DNA from: Anoplopoma fimbria
Lineage: Eukaryota > Chordata > Actinopteri > Perciformes > Anoplopomatidae
Assembly: GCF_027596085.1 (NCBI RefSeq)
Contig: NC_072460.1
Span: 5,843,512-5,907,511, forward strand
Reading direction: 5' to 3'
DNA length: 64,000 bases
The translations under genes and the position numbers were made by a program. The notes under the pieces were generated by a model. That model was not told the DNA's origin and did not search any database. It saw nothing but the letters and a program-made list of their open reading frames with translations. Each line of letters opens with the position of its first letter. The first letter of the stretch is position 1. Of the stretch, positions 36,607 through 55,309 are shown in pieces.

Positions 36607-38726
36607 TCAAAACTACAACTGGTGGTGGCCCCCGATTTTTTTAAAATTTTATTTATATATATTTTTTTTGCTAAAACTACATTTAATGCCAACAAACTAC
36701 CCCCCAACTGGGTTTTATAGGTGAACGGATAAGGATGCTCAAATTATATTCAGACAACCTTTTATCCGGTCAGTAGATAGAGAATGTTCTTAAAGTGGGC
36801 GTTGTCCCCTTTGCAACACTCATGCCACATGGCTTTGGGTTGGTTACAGTTCTCATGTTAGAATCCCATCCTCTCTCTGATCCTCCTCTCTCCCCCTGCG
36901 CTCATCTTGGTCTTTTTCCTCCCCATCTTCCGCTCTCTTCCTCCTCATTCACATCTCTCTCTCACTCTCTTTCTCTCTTTTGTACATCCTCTCATTCTCA
37001 ACCACTCAGTCGCCTCGCGTTTCTTCATCCGTCAGTGTCACCGCCCATCGTCTCTTCTCTGGTCCACCCTCCCTTCTCTGCATCACGGGGTTCCTGCCAC
37101 TTCGGTTTTCCAATCTTGTTTCACGGCAACTGGCTCTCAATGAGGGGCTGCAGTTGTGCCGATGAAGCAGGTGGGGTGAGGTGGGGTGAGGGTTGAGAGG
37201 AGGAGTTGCTCCCTTTAGAGTGGAGAATATCTGCATTATATGGGGACAGAATGTTCTAGTAACGCTACACATGTTCAATACAGGAGCGACACAGCAACAG
37301 ACTATGAGTCATTTTTCAACGGAAACCGGTGACTCAAAGCTAAAAAAATGCGACCCAATCTGGTCTCGACTGTTTCATTTTGGGTGTCAATTTCACGGCA
37401 AAGCAACCTATCATACGTTTTTGTTTCAAGCGCTTCCGTTCCATCTAAAAAAATGCCAACATCGTCGAGTGAACTGGCAAAATAAGTCCCCATGAAGATT
37501 GAACCATTCAGGTTTGCTATGTGATAATATTGAATTCTGACTGATCAGTCTGATCAGTCAGGTGGCAAAACAAAATAAAAAACTCTGAGAGGTTTTCCTG
37601 TCTGGTGTGACATTTTTAGTCAGCTAAACTTGCCAAAACTTTATCAAAGGTGTCAATGTTTTCAATTTCATCCTCATATAGCAATTTGTATGATATCCTA
37701 TGTAAAGTTACTTCTCATTTTTTGTGCTTTTCCTAAAAAACTTCAGCAACACATGCTAATATCTGCTTATTACATGCATACGTTATTTTCAAAATAAACT
37801 TCTGTTTTCACAGGAAACAACTAAGTTCAGTTTAGGGATAGATCGTGAAATACTTGGTTCTGTTTAAGAAAAGAACGTAAAATACAATACTGTACTATAT
37901 TTTTTATCAACGAGTTCTGGATGAGAAGAGCCTGATGTTATCCAAAGGGCTCAAACTCATTCCCACAGGTTTATTACACTGCCGGTGGGAAAGGCCTCTC
38001 AGATGGTTCTTCAGCTGTGATTTATTCTGTGTAATGTGTAATGTATTCTGTAGCAAATACACTGACATGACAGTTTTACCCTTGTTTGCACTGGATGGGA
38101 CATTTCATTTGAGGAGCTGTCCAACTCACCCATGAGCACAATAAACGGTTAATGAAGGCTACTGATACAATATGGATTTTTTTCGAGTGATGTCTATAAA
38201 GGCATTGATTATTTACATTAGTTTGCTCTTCGGTGAGAAAATAAAAAATATCACCTGATAAAAGTGAAACACGGTCGCAGACGCACATGCATGTTATAAA
38301 ACACTGATTGTTTGACAGCTAAATGGGGCTTTACAGCTTCCTCCCGCTGCATTTTGATAAGACCCAGCCTGTGTGTGTTACCGCTGACCAACCCACTGCA
38401 ACCCCATGACCCCAGAGACGGAATGACTGCATGTTAAAGAGCTTTCCCCTCCATGAACCCTCCTTCTACCTCCCAGTAAGTCTGTGTGGGAGGGTATAGT
38501 AATTCACATTTGAGTGTGCTTTTAGATGTGCGTTTATGGCCCTGTGTTTTTATGTTTTTTTTCTTCCATCATGGTCTCATGTAGGCTATTAATTTGTGCA
38601 AAACTAATAACCGATATATTACTTGTCATGTGTTGTGAGTTAAATTTGAGTGGTGGTGCTCTTGTGGGTAAAGTCAATGAAAAGATGAGATGCAAAGAGA
38701 AGTTTAATCAAAACGCTGAGACTTAG
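36607..38726. other. Gene-free stretch
   Basis: Strongly pyrimidine-rich from 36860 to 37130, which makes Ser/Pro/Leu-rich frames of no known family. A palindrome at 37537-37561 is listed separately. Confidence 0.4.
37537..37561. repeat. Perfect inverted repeat, 12-bp arms
   Basis: CTGACTGATCAG, one T, CTGATCAGTCAG: a 25-bp near-continuous palindrome. Confidence 0.97.
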
Positions 38727-38910
38727 ATGTATGCTAAATATGAAGCTATAAAAACTCTGAGAGGTTATAGCCTTTAAATAGATGAGATTCGTCCTCCAGC
38801 ACCTACTCTGTCACATATCTTGTTTACTTAATCCATTTAAAAATCTAAATGTAAAAAACGATTATTTGCGGTTGGCTTGTACTATTTCTTGGCCGGGCCA
38901 GCTAAGCTAG
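38727..38910 (+). repeat. Teleost repeat (family 'CTTGGCCGGG'), partial copy
   Basis: 'atgctaaatatgaagctata', 'gtttacttaatccatttaaaaa', 'aatgtaaaaaacga' and 'tactatttcttggccggg' are in the order of a widespread perciform repeat known to me. The middle is reduced. Confidence 0.6.
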
Positions 38911-41900
38911 CACTCTAAATAGAGATTTTTAGGTCTACGGTGTAGCATGTCAGCCAGGTCCCATAACAATGACATTCCCAAACAACATAACTGTTGCTAA
39001 CATAACTGTTTAATTCCGTTTGAAAGGAGAACTTTATTTCACCTTGATCACACAATAATGTTTCTAATCAAAAATCTGTGGAAGTCTGCATAAAAAGATG
39101 TTTGTTTTGACGGACGGGTCAAAGAAAGACGCGCGTGACTTTCACCACGGAAACCGCTGTAGATGTCTTGTCTCAAACCAAAAGTCAAAGTCGTCTTATT
39201 CAATCTGTTACAGTTGGTAACTTGAATAATCTAACAAATGTAATTATTTTAAGCATTACCATAATAATTTACTAGACCCGACAAAGTAATTTGGTTGCCT
39301 AGACATAACAAATTTGTTTTGTTGCGTTTTTCTTTGGTTTCAATTTACGTTAACATTGTAGATCTTAACATGTTTTAATGTGTTTTTTAAAGGGGGGGGA
39401 CGACATTTCCCTTGAAACGTTATTGAAAATGAAGTATAGTTGTATGAGAACGTCATTTTGTCGGGGACAGGGTTGGCCAGATGCGGATAGCTAGTTGGTA
39501 TATTAACTTTTTGTGTTACATGTGCACGGACCGCACAAAACACTCACAAAAAGAGCAGAGGTTGTGTAGCATTAGTGTGCACATGAATCCTTGTCATCTA
39601 TCATGGTGTGCATTCAGATAATCAAATAGAAATGTGTGCACATGTCTCTGCAGCCGCTGTATTTCATTATCTAAGGAGACATACGTACATACATTATGTA
39701 TCCATATTGAGACATGTGAGCGTGTGGTGACATACGCTCACATGTGAGGGAATGGTGTTTCTTAGTATGTGTGTGTGTAGAGATGTGGAGGTAAAATGAG
39801 AATGGGGGGGGGGGGGGTTCACAGATCACCCAACTGAACGCATTAACTCGTAACAATGTGTGAGCGCAGTGCTTAAACCCAGACGGAGGCCTGTTTGTGG
39901 GCGTTCTTGTTAGTGAAATAAATCAAACCTTAAGAGGCGCACGCTGACAGCGGGTCCGGCCACAGAACAATCAGTTAAGGGCTCAGTAAGTGTGAAAGGG
40001 ACAAGGTCAGGGAGCTGACCCCCTAAAAAAGATGTGAGGGCAAAGTGAGGAAACGAAAGAGGTAGAGAGAGCTGGGTCTTTTGCTTCTTTCGGGAGGGAG
40101 AACTGGGAGAGAAGGAAGAGGCACAAGATGAGGCGGGAGAAGAAAAGGTGCAGGTTAACCCCATGCCCTTGTCTTGAGGGGGAGAGGAGAGAGGAGAGAC
40201 TGGAATCACAGCAGGGAGGGGGGGGGGGGGGGGGCAATGACCCTGGGGACGACCTCTCTTTAGATAGCAGTTAACACCAGAAAAGTCCTCGTGTTCAGAA
40301 ATAGAGAATGGGCACTTAGCGGTAAATCTTAATTGCAGGTTTATGTGCGAGCAAAGGTGGAAACGAGATAAAAAAAAAGAAAATGGGTCTGCGTTTTCCT
40401 TATATTACTTTACTTTATGTGGTAGGCTAGAGCACACACCTGCATGAATTACTAAAAAACATCTGGGAAAGGACCTAAGGACAGTCCTGATAAACAGACT
40501 CAAACAGAGATATCCCACACAAACATATATTATTGGGGATATTGACACAGACCTGGGCAACCAAATGGTACCCAACCCAACCCAATTGGGTACTGATGAT
40601 TGTTTCGACAGCCCGTTATTTAGAAACCACAAAGGTCTGAAAAATGTCCTATTGAACCAAGAATCCTATTTGTTCATCGGCCCATTATCCTAAGATCAAA
40701 AGCCTATTGTTCCAAAAGTCTGGAAGTCATTCTGCATAAAAATGATCAAAGTGCTTCTCTTTGTTGCAAGAAGAGTTTGTATTTTCGGAGCAATGTGACT
40801 TTATAACGGGCTGGCATGACCCAGGTCCTTTCGATTGTTTTTTTTTATTATTTCACACGTTTCAACGTCTTTCTTATTTGTTCACAATGGAATAAGTTTT
40901 TTGGCATCATTATTTAAGAATTGCAGTGATAAAATCGCACTAATTATTTTTTTTATCTGCAAAACAGGAAACAATATTGCAAGCCTTTCTTTCCACCTCC
41001 TTGTGCATGCAATGATTTATCCATTATTTATTTTCATTATTCTGATCGCACGCAATTATTCACACATTCGTATTTTAAAATGATGCATTTCTAAAGGGCA
41101 GCCACACGAGAAAGCAATCCCACTTGCACAATAAATCCAATTACGTTATCTCAGCTGATCAAAGATAACCGTTTTTTAAAATCCGCAAAAATTAATTTCT
41201 TGTTGCCTGCCTCATTGATATTTTTACAAGCATATATATATATTTATTTCATGAATTGATGACTTGGTAATTGGGTTGGGATGAGTGCTGCTGAGTATTT
41301 AATGTGTGTACATGTAAAATGGAAATCCATAGGACTAAACACGTGCTTGTGTTTCTTTCGCCTGAGGGCCGTGCTAATGATGATGCTGCAGGTTTTCACT
41401 CTGCTGCCAATTTCAGGCCTGCTGTCCACCGTGTAGTTCTCTGGTAGTTAATGCCCATGTGGTTAATGAGCTTAGGGGTTCGGTAATGAAATGAGAGCAC
41501 TGTGCATGGGTTTGTATGTTCATGGAGGCGTGGGGGGGGCGTCACCGTGTGCGTCCGCACATGTAGGGGTTGGATAGAAGATGGGGAATTAGTGGGGCGG
41601 GGGAAGGGGTGCAGAAGTGATGAAGATGGAGAGGAGCCCTTCTGTCTTTGTGCCGAGTTCCACCCTGGTGCGAGCTGCCGACTACACAGCACCTAAGATG
41701 ACTGACATGTTAACTCACACACACTGTGACCTTCCACCCCTTCGCCAGTGGGTTACAGTTGATGGGTCCTTGTTAACCACTGCGAGGGCAACGTCAGCAA
41801 GCTCTCAAAAGGATGCTGTTGCTGACCAGGCAAGACGCACACACGTCGCACTCGAGGAATACACCCCCGAGATACAGTTTATTCCAGAGCGAACAATCCT

Positions 41901-42260
41901 CCTCGCTTCCCCCCACATCGCCCCTAAAACCGCCCATGTGCCCCCCTCCTCTAAACGCCCTCGTTGAACCCACGAGTGTGCGTGCAAGGCCCCGCCTTCT
42001 CAACGGCTATAACAATGTCTGCGGATCAGCCGAGGGGTCTTGCTGGGGTCTTGGAGGGGGGATCGAGTGGGGGGGGGGGGGGTCTGTGAGAGAAAGAAAG
42101 ATAGAAACAAAGAGAGAAAAAACAACATCAACCTAATGCTAAACCTAATTAATAGAAATAAGCGCTTTACAAGATATATATATATATTTTTTTTATTTTT
42201 TTCAGAATATATTTATATTTATTTATTTATTTCCAACTGATAATTTGACACAATTTTTGT
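38911..42260. other. Gene-free stretch with poly-G runs
   Basis: Three long G runs on the plus strand: 39804-39817 (14), 40218-40234 (17) and 42069-42082 (14). A small known-type fish repeat with 'cagcccgttatttag' and 'agcctattgttccaaaag' lies at about 40600-40720. No supported exon. Confidence 0.4.
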
Positions 42261-42368
42261 GATGTTCCATATTTTCCTGCCTTTCTCCATGAAGGTCAGA
42301 GGTCAGACTTACGCATGGTGCGTGCTTCCCAACATGAAGGTCCTCAAGTTGAAGGACTAAACGTGACC
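42261..42368 (-). repeat. Inverted duplicate, arm 1
   Basis: Read on the minus strand: 'ggtcacgttt..', 'ccttcatgttgggaagcac', 'ctgacctctgaccttcatgg' and 'gagaaaggcaggaaaatatgg'. Matches 43322-43479 on the plus strand. Confidence 0.8.
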
Positions 42369-43321
42369 ACCAATCCCAGGCTCCAAAAATACAAACTCTG
42401 CCTGTATTAAACGAGCTCATGGCTGATTTTTATGCAGAATGACCTTCACAAACTTTGTTCCTCCTACTGCTGAGGCAGTTGCCTTTGTTGGTTGGGTTGG
42501 TTAGGTTTAGGCATGAGGACTGATACGTTAGGTTAAGGGTAAGAAAATCACTAATCAATACAACATAATTGTAACACTGCATCCCTGCATAAAGGGAAAG
42601 GGGATGTGTATTTCACGAGGCAGCACATTTATATCCGAATGAAAGTGAAAATAGGTGTAACAATCCTGTTTTTGTTTTTATTACACTTCTGTTTTTAGGA
42701 TAAAAAAGTGTTAACCCAAGTGTTCTTCAATAAACTATTATCTGAGGTTACTTTCTATGTACTGCTGCCAGTGGATTTTGTTTGCAAGGGAAAAGTAAAT
42801 TCGCACAACTCACTCATCCAGTTCAACCTTGGTGATCAAGTAGTGTACGTCAGTCTCCGTGGTTTATGAGGGGAATAAAAAAAGTCAGTATACGTCTGTA
42901 GTAGTGCACGTGCATTGTTTTTCTGATTTAATATGTTGACATTTGTTACTGCTGATGGAAACACACAGTCACTTTCATATACAGAAGGTCCAAAGAGCTC
43001 CGCCAGCAGCCGTTCATGTCTTGATTAACTAATTGTAATCTATGACTGCTGACATTCATGACTGGTTACATTCGCGCCATTCATCATGATATGGACCTGC
43101 ACGCAATAAAAATGGCTTTCAGTGAGCGCTGACAGACGTGACTAATCTGTCACTGCTTTTCATGTCCCCCGTCGCCCAATGTATCCTCTGTAGAGCACGT
43201 GGTGTAAGGTGTGTGTGTGTTTGTGTGTATGGGGCGTGAGAGACAGATTGTATGTAGGAAGTGCACAGCATCACAGTTTGGAAGCAGCCTTGGGGAGCGG
43301 GGGAAGGGATTGGGGATGGGA

Positions 43322-43479
43322 GGTCACGTGTTTTAGGAGATTGTCCTTCGACTTGAGGTCGCGGATTTTAACCTTCATGTTGGGAAGCACCCACCATGCG
43401 CAAGAGTCCCTGAACAGTGTAAAGTATCTGACCCTGACCTCTGAACTTCGTGGAGAAAGGCAGGAAAAAATGGAACATC
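43322..43479 (+). repeat. Inverted duplicate, arm 2
   Basis: 'ggtcacgtgttttagg', 'ccttcatgttgggaagcac', 'ctgacctctgaacttcgtgg' and 'gagaaaggcaggaaaaaatgg'. Contains about 50 bp that arm 1 lacks. Both arms have an open frame giving a related peptide (LTS-D/E-L-H/R-GERQE-N/K-MEH). Confidence 0.8.
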
Positions 43480-43490
43480 CCCCAAAAATT

Positions 43491-44204
43491 CTCAAATTAT
43501 TGAATAAATAATTTAGGAAAAAAAGCTTTAATCTTTAATCCCACCGTGAAGCATCTTCTCTCTACTTTGCCCTTGATATCTCAGCAGTATATCAATCATC
43601 CTTCCCTGACGTTAATTGTAATTGAATAATAAACAGGGGCAGGCAAAGAGGAGGAGAGGAGCAGTGGAGCAGCTTAATTAAAGACTTGAGCTAGACCTGA
43701 GTTCAAGCTTAACTGGTCTGTGGATGGACCAAACCATATCGAGTCACTGCCAGTTTACTTCTTTGATAAAATGCTAATAGATGCTGAGCTACACCTGAAA
43801 GGCTGTTGTACTCTGGTTCTTGTCTTGAAATATATATATATTTATTTATTATATCCGACTAATCTCTGTCTCAAGGGTGTTTTGTTGGACACCCCAGTGT
43901 GAATGCCACTGAGAAATTTAAGCCAACAAAAAAAAAGTCTGTAAAATGTACTCATTCTTCTGATAATTGATGTGAGATTAGTGCTGTAGATGCTACTGAA
44001 GCATGGAGTTTGGTATTTTGTCCGTAGGTTACTTCTTTATTTTCAACCAGAATTGATATGAGATGGTGGACCTCAGTACAACCAAACACTGAAAAATTGT
44101 TTTTTTTAAGCGACCAGAACAGTAAGAATTAACTTTCATGAACCGAAAACACAATTTGAAAGGGTTCATGTTTTAATACGAAAACAAGGACAACTCGCAA
44201 ACCG
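43491..44204. other. Gene-free stretch
   Basis: AT-rich with short homopolymers; nothing recognised. Confidence 0.4.
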
Positions 44205-44510
44205 CTCAACGCCATAGTAGTTACCTGTCAATCACTGTGTAGCCCCGCCCTAAAGCATCTATTTGACTCTAAATGGATCATAATTTACTAAATGAGCAGC
44301 ATGCTGTATTGAAGAAGACTTCAATACAATAATACAATATATTATAATACATAATTGAAGAAAACTAGAGATTGAGACCATAAACTCCTGTTTACAATGT
44401 TTTCTGAGTCATTTTCTCATAGACTTCTTTACAATCTGACTTATTTTTGTAATCAGAGGAGTTGTCCCCATGACAGCCATTAGAAAAACTGCAAGTTTAA
44501 CTCACCTCCG
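44205..44510 (+). repeat. Dispersed repeat 'GCCATCTTGG' family, copy D
   Basis: 'cctgtcaatcactgtgtagccccgcc', 'ctatttgactctaaatgg', 'gtattgaagaagact', 'gagattgagaccataaactcc' and 'catagacttctttacaatctgac'. Contains an internal AT-rich expansion at 44322-44362. Confidence 0.78.
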
Positions 44511-47554
<3,044 letters not shown>

Positions 47555-48035
47555 CATTAGAAGTGCCTTAAACTTGCATTCTCTCTAATGGCCATCAGGG
47601 GGCCAAAAGAAGTCTGATTGTATGGATGTCTATGAGAAAACTTCTCTCTTGATTTATTCCCTCATTAAGAATTTTAAACATGAGTTTATGGTCTCAATCT
47701 CTAGTTTCAAGTCTTCTTCAATACAGCATGATGTTCATTTAGTGAATGATGGTCCATTTAGAGTCAAATAGACCATAAAGCAGGGTGTGCTTTAGGGCGG
47801 GGCTACACAGTGATTGACAGGTCCCTACCAAAGGGACCCTTTTGCAGTCTGTTTTTCTGTTCATGATAATTGTAACCGTTTTGGCTGCCTAACAATGTCT
47901 TGTTCAACATTAGGTTGTACTTAGATCCGTCCTGTCACGTCGCTTCTGGTAGCAAAAAACAAAATGGCGACGGCCATATCCAGGCTTCAAAACCGATGTC
48001 CGCAAACCAATTGGTGCCGTGGTGGTGACTACACT
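47555..48035 (-). repeat. Dispersed repeat 'GCCATCTTGG' family, copy E (longest)
   Basis: Inverse orientation: 'gcattctctctaatggccatcaggggg', 'gtatggatgtctatgag', 'gagtttatggtctcaatctcta', 'aatagaccataaagcaggg', 'gtgattgacaggtccctacc' and 'aaaatggcgacggcc'. It holds both distal and proximal modules, so it is the best copy to define the family. Confidence 0.82.
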
Positions 48036-48269
48036 TCTCATACACAGCCTACGCTAGCAGGAGACTCTGCTGTCCCACCACGTCCTTCCTCATCCATCGT
48101 CAGTGTCCCTCTGCTACGACGCCTTGTCTCACTGTGATCAATGACCTTCAGCAGTGTTATTTGATCAGAGCGCCTGACACCCTCATCCTTTCATTGGATT
48201 CTTCCCAAATGGCACAGATTAGATATTAAAGGTCGGCGTGCCCCTCTCAGCGTCTGTGTTCGTCCCTGT

Positions 48270-48270
<1 letters not shown>

Positions 48271-48362
<92 letters not shown>
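48271..48362 (+). repeat. (AC)n microsatellite
   Basis: About 92 bp of pure AC. Confidence 0.98.
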
Positions 48363-48364
<2 letters not shown>

Positions 48365-48818
48365 TCCCTCACAACACATGACTGGAAACAGTTCCCTCTC
48401 CTGATCCACTAGGGGCTCCCTCATGCCGACTTTGGTGCCATTGCACACAAACACAGGCACTCAGTGCATCAGTAGTGAAACCCGAGCTGACGTGTGCACT
48501 CGACAGCTGCATCCCAGTGTGGCTCCTTTTACCCTGTGAAGGCATAACTATGCATAACCATCAGCGCTAAACCCGAAACCTCCCTATTAATAACACACTG
48601 GTGGGAATCTCACTTTGGCAGATACGTATCACCGAACTCCTTTCGGCAAAGGTAAAATCAGGTGAAACTTAAAAAAAAACAAAGCTCAGATACGCCACAA
48701 AAACACCCCATCATATCCGGAGGGCAGCACATCCAAACCTGGTTGTGGCGTGAATAATTTAATAACGATGTGTAACTGAAAACGGGACGTGTGGTGAAGA
48801 ACAAGACGGAGGGATTCC

Positions 48819-48851
<33 letters not shown>

Positions 48852-49849
48852 GTGTAGGTGGGTGGTTGGTTGGTTTTGTGTGTGCGTGTGAGTCGTGCTA
48901 AGCGGGGAAGACCCGCTCCCCCCCCCCCCCCACCCCCACCCCGTTTCTGCCTCTGCAGTGGGCCTCACCCATCCAACAGCCAATCGGATCACAGCTAGCG
49001 GAGAGCAGCGAAGTGATGGAGGGGGAAAAGCCATGCTGGGGATGGTGCTTGCCCGCATTGATGGCCGTAGGTGTCTGTGTACGTGTGCGAAATGCTTATG
49101 TAAAAATATTTATTTTGCATGTGTATGCCACAAATATGATGGGGGATAATATATGATATGATAAATGAAGTGTTTATTTCAAACATTTTAGCTTCTACCC
49201 ATGTTGAACAGCATGTGAAATGAAAACTAATTTTGAGCTATATTTCACTAGTATAAGGGAGTGCTGTGTGTCATTAAAGGCCTGTCATGCTCAGAGTACT
49301 ATTTTTCAACAAGATATTAAAAAACAAATCCCTAAAACTCACTGAAATGTTAGTAATTGGCTGAATGTTTCTTATACTAAATGTTATGAGATATTTTGAC
49401 TAGAAATATATTTGGTAAGAGTTTACCATTTTGCTCTGTAGATTCAATAAAATGCAGAGATGAAAGTCTCATGTTCCATGTTCCATACAAATGAAGTACA
49501 AATGTACATTTGCAATACATTAAAAAAATATATTAAAAAAATCGTGATCAAAACATAAAATATAATCTTACTAACTGAAATTCTTCAACCCTGTTGCTAG
49601 CTAACTATGAAAGTATACCTTCCACACGTTTGTGCATGAAACTAACACTCTAAAATGAAGATGCCTGGTGGTGGCATGACGAAGACAAACCATGGAAAAT
49701 GCGCACCTTCTTCTACGAGACCATGCAAAACTGAAACAGAGTCTACAGTCCCACTATCTACTGATACTATTACTACTGTCACGCTGTACCGCTATCATGT
49801 GCACAATAATAATGCTTACACTCATAAGTTTAAAAGGTCACATGTTTAC
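48363..49849. other. Gene-free stretch
   Basis: Imperfect (TG)n at about 48821-48855 and a C14 run at 48918-48931. No supported exon. Confidence 0.4.
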
Positions 49850-50330
49850 CATGTTCAGTGTCTTAGCTTAGCTTGGCGGCCTGCTACAGTTTCCTAATAA
49901 GAACAAAACACTAAGTCCAGCCGATGGGAATGGCATTAGTTTTGCAGGTTTTTTGTCATAAACCAATGATTTGAAAACATTTGGACCTAATGATGGTGCT
50001 AGCCGGAAAGTGAAGAGGTTGAAAAAGTTATTGCAAATCATCCTGAGAGGTGCATGAATGTCTGAACCAAATCTCATGGATATTCATTCGACTGCTGACA
50101 TTTTACGAGTACTTTAACGTCATGGTGACGCTTAAGCAAAAGCTGGAGAATTACCAAAGTCAGTAGGGTTCATCCTCTGGGGACCATAAATGTCTTTAGA
50201 AAATTATATGGCAATCCATTGTATAGTTATTGAGATAATTCAGCTTGGACCAAAGTGGTGGACCGAATGGTTGCAGAACGATATTGCCATTCCTAGCCGT
50301 ACTATGCTAGCATGGCTAATAAACCACAGG
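49850..50330 (-). repeat. Dispersed teleost repeat (family 'GGATGGATTGCC'), inverse long copy
   Basis: 'taatgatggtgctag', 'ggattcat'-like words, 'agtagggttcatcctctgggg', 'accataaatgtct', 'atggcaatccattgtatagttattgag' and 'ggaccaaagtggtggaccga', then 'gctagcatggctaat'. Best-preserved 3' half of the family in this window. Confidence 0.7.
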
Positions 50331-53397
<3,067 letters not shown>

Positions 53398-53739
53398 CTT
53401 TTACTGCTAGACATTTTCCTTTTTCCAAATTATACTTCTTCTTGCTATTGTCTACGTCAGTTACATCACTGTCACTGGGGGGCCGATGTGGGGGCAGGCT
53501 TGGGGTGATAGGAAGTGGGTCACGAGGCCTTGCAGCCCCCGGGCCCATCTCCTCGCCTCTCTCTGCCCACTGTGAATGCCTGGGAACTGGGTGAGGGATA
53601 TAATGCAGCAGAGAGCTTGCCAGGGCAGGGCGTGGTCCTGTTACTGGGCCAGGGGGTTGCTGGGCAGGAGTCAGATCTATAGGGGAGGAACTCGGTGACC
53701 CTGGCTCGGCAGATGTAGCTGGCACACATTGGTGTCTGC
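53398..53739 (-). CDS. Candidate internal exon, Pro/Ser-rich, unidentified
   Basis: Minus strand, 342 nt between acceptor CATTACAG and donor AAAAG/GTAGAA; the frame is open throughout and both ends are phase 1, so it could be skipped without a frameshift. It encodes 113 full codons: a Ser/Pro-rich part, a segment with SLLHYIPHPVPRHSQW, then PPHRPPSDSDVTDVDNSKKK and a Lys-rich end. It is clearly GC-richer than the AT-rich flanks. No domain is recognised; the style suggests a disordered intracellular region. If unspliced, the frame stops at 53387-53389. It could be a cassette exon of a gene lying mostly outside this window, or a chance frame. Confidence 0.4.
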
Positions 53740-54133
53740 CTGTAATGATTTATTAATGGGGGCCATTAGAAACTGTCATGAATCCGAAGTAAGGGAGGGA
53801 GCATCAATCAGTCACAGAGTGCAACGGTTCGAGTGCACCCGTGGGGTCTACACCCTATGGCTGCTTCAGGCGTCGCCATGAGGTTAACGGGCGACATAAA
53901 AGCAAATTATTACCTCCTCACTTCCATAAGATAGAGCCCATCATTCCAGCATTTTTCTTGATTCGCACTCTCTGTCTCTTTCCCTCCACTTCTCTCTTTC
54001 TCTCCCACTGCGGAGAACTCTCTGACACAAGCAGAGCCTTGGATCTGCATGACAGGCACGTTCAGCGTGAAAGAGGGTGTCTGCGTCATCGCTGCCTCTC
54101 AGAGCCAGCAGCAGCTCCACTTCTGCATCTGTG

Positions 54134-54183
<50 letters not shown>

Positions 54184-55000
54184 ATACGTGAAACTACCTA
54201 TGGAGTTTTTACTCATGATCCATACTCCCCTCTTGGATAGGACTGATTTCCAAGCCTCTGCTGCCTCAGGAAAGAGAATATAGGGAATGAATGAATGGAA
54301 TGGGATGGAGGATGCACGGGAGAGGCGTGCTGCTCTCACCCATCGCCTCTGGATCAGCGCAGCGCTCTCTGACGTTAAGCACAAGCCCCTCTACCGCGTC
54401 ATAAGACAGAGCTCACAGACACATTCCTCTCCTCTCTCTTTCTTGTCATCCTCTGTAGCTGACTTGTGAGCATTGAGCCTGAATAGCTTTCTTTTGACAC
54501 ACTGGAACGGACATGTTTTACACACACACACACACACGACTGTGTTAGATACATGTCCTTAAGCACTTTAATAAGGAGGTAAAGCTGCATTATCTCTTGT
54601 ATATGAAACACAAATACACAGCCAAGTGTCAGTTTCATCAACCGGTAAATAATCGCATCATTATTAAGAAGAAAAACCAACATGACTTGTTTTACTCCGG
54701 CGCTCCGTTGCCTGAGCTTTGGTGACAATATGTATCCATCCAGTTTTTATGTTTTTTTGTTGTCAATGTCTTACCTATTGTTTTATTTTCTGTTGGCTTT
54801 GCTGAAGTTTATTCCTGTGTGTTGATCAGGTCAAGGTTGAGGCCTCGGATCAATCGGCCAGCAATCCTCATCATCTGATGCTCAACACTCACGGCAGTCT
54901 GTGCAATAGTCACGAAATGCAATCTATTAGTGCCGTGTTCAGGGACACAAATTGTCTGTATATTTTATCTGGCTAAGAGGGACTTTCTTTCGGAACGACA
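53740..55000. other. Gene-free stretch with (CT)n
   Basis: (CT)n at about 54136-54181. Text at 54820-54960 is not repetitive to my eye; no exon evidence. Confidence 0.4.
54136..54181 (+). repeat. (CT)n microsatellite
   Basis: About 46 bp of pure CT. Confidence 0.97.
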
Positions 55001-55004
55001 TTAA

Positions 55005-55205
55005 GTTAGAAACAATAGTTAGGTTCAGGCAACAAAACCACTTTGCTAAATTTTGGAAAAACATTATGGTTGGACTTAAAATAACTGTTCTAGGTGACTA
55101 AAGGAACATTAGGTTCAGGCAGCAGATCAACGTAATTAAGTTTAGGAAAACTGTCATGAACGTTAGGTTTAGGCACCAAAACAAAAACCACAACACATTG
55201 TCCAA
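55005..55205 (+). repeat. Dispersed repeat 'TTAGGTTTAGGCAACAAAACC'
   Basis: Three diverged rounds of 'ttaggttcaggca-caaaacca' with 'tttaggaaaa' words. A related fragment is at 60650-60740 ('ttaaggttagaaaaaagatcatgg'). Known to me as a common fish repeat. Confidence 0.5.
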
Positions 55206-55309
55206 CGCCAGTTTCTTGGTTGAAAGTCCTGTGTTTGTTTGATCCATCCACTTCCCTACCCTCACACTGGAAGTTGTCTTTTTTGATATGAAATACTACA
55301 CATGACATG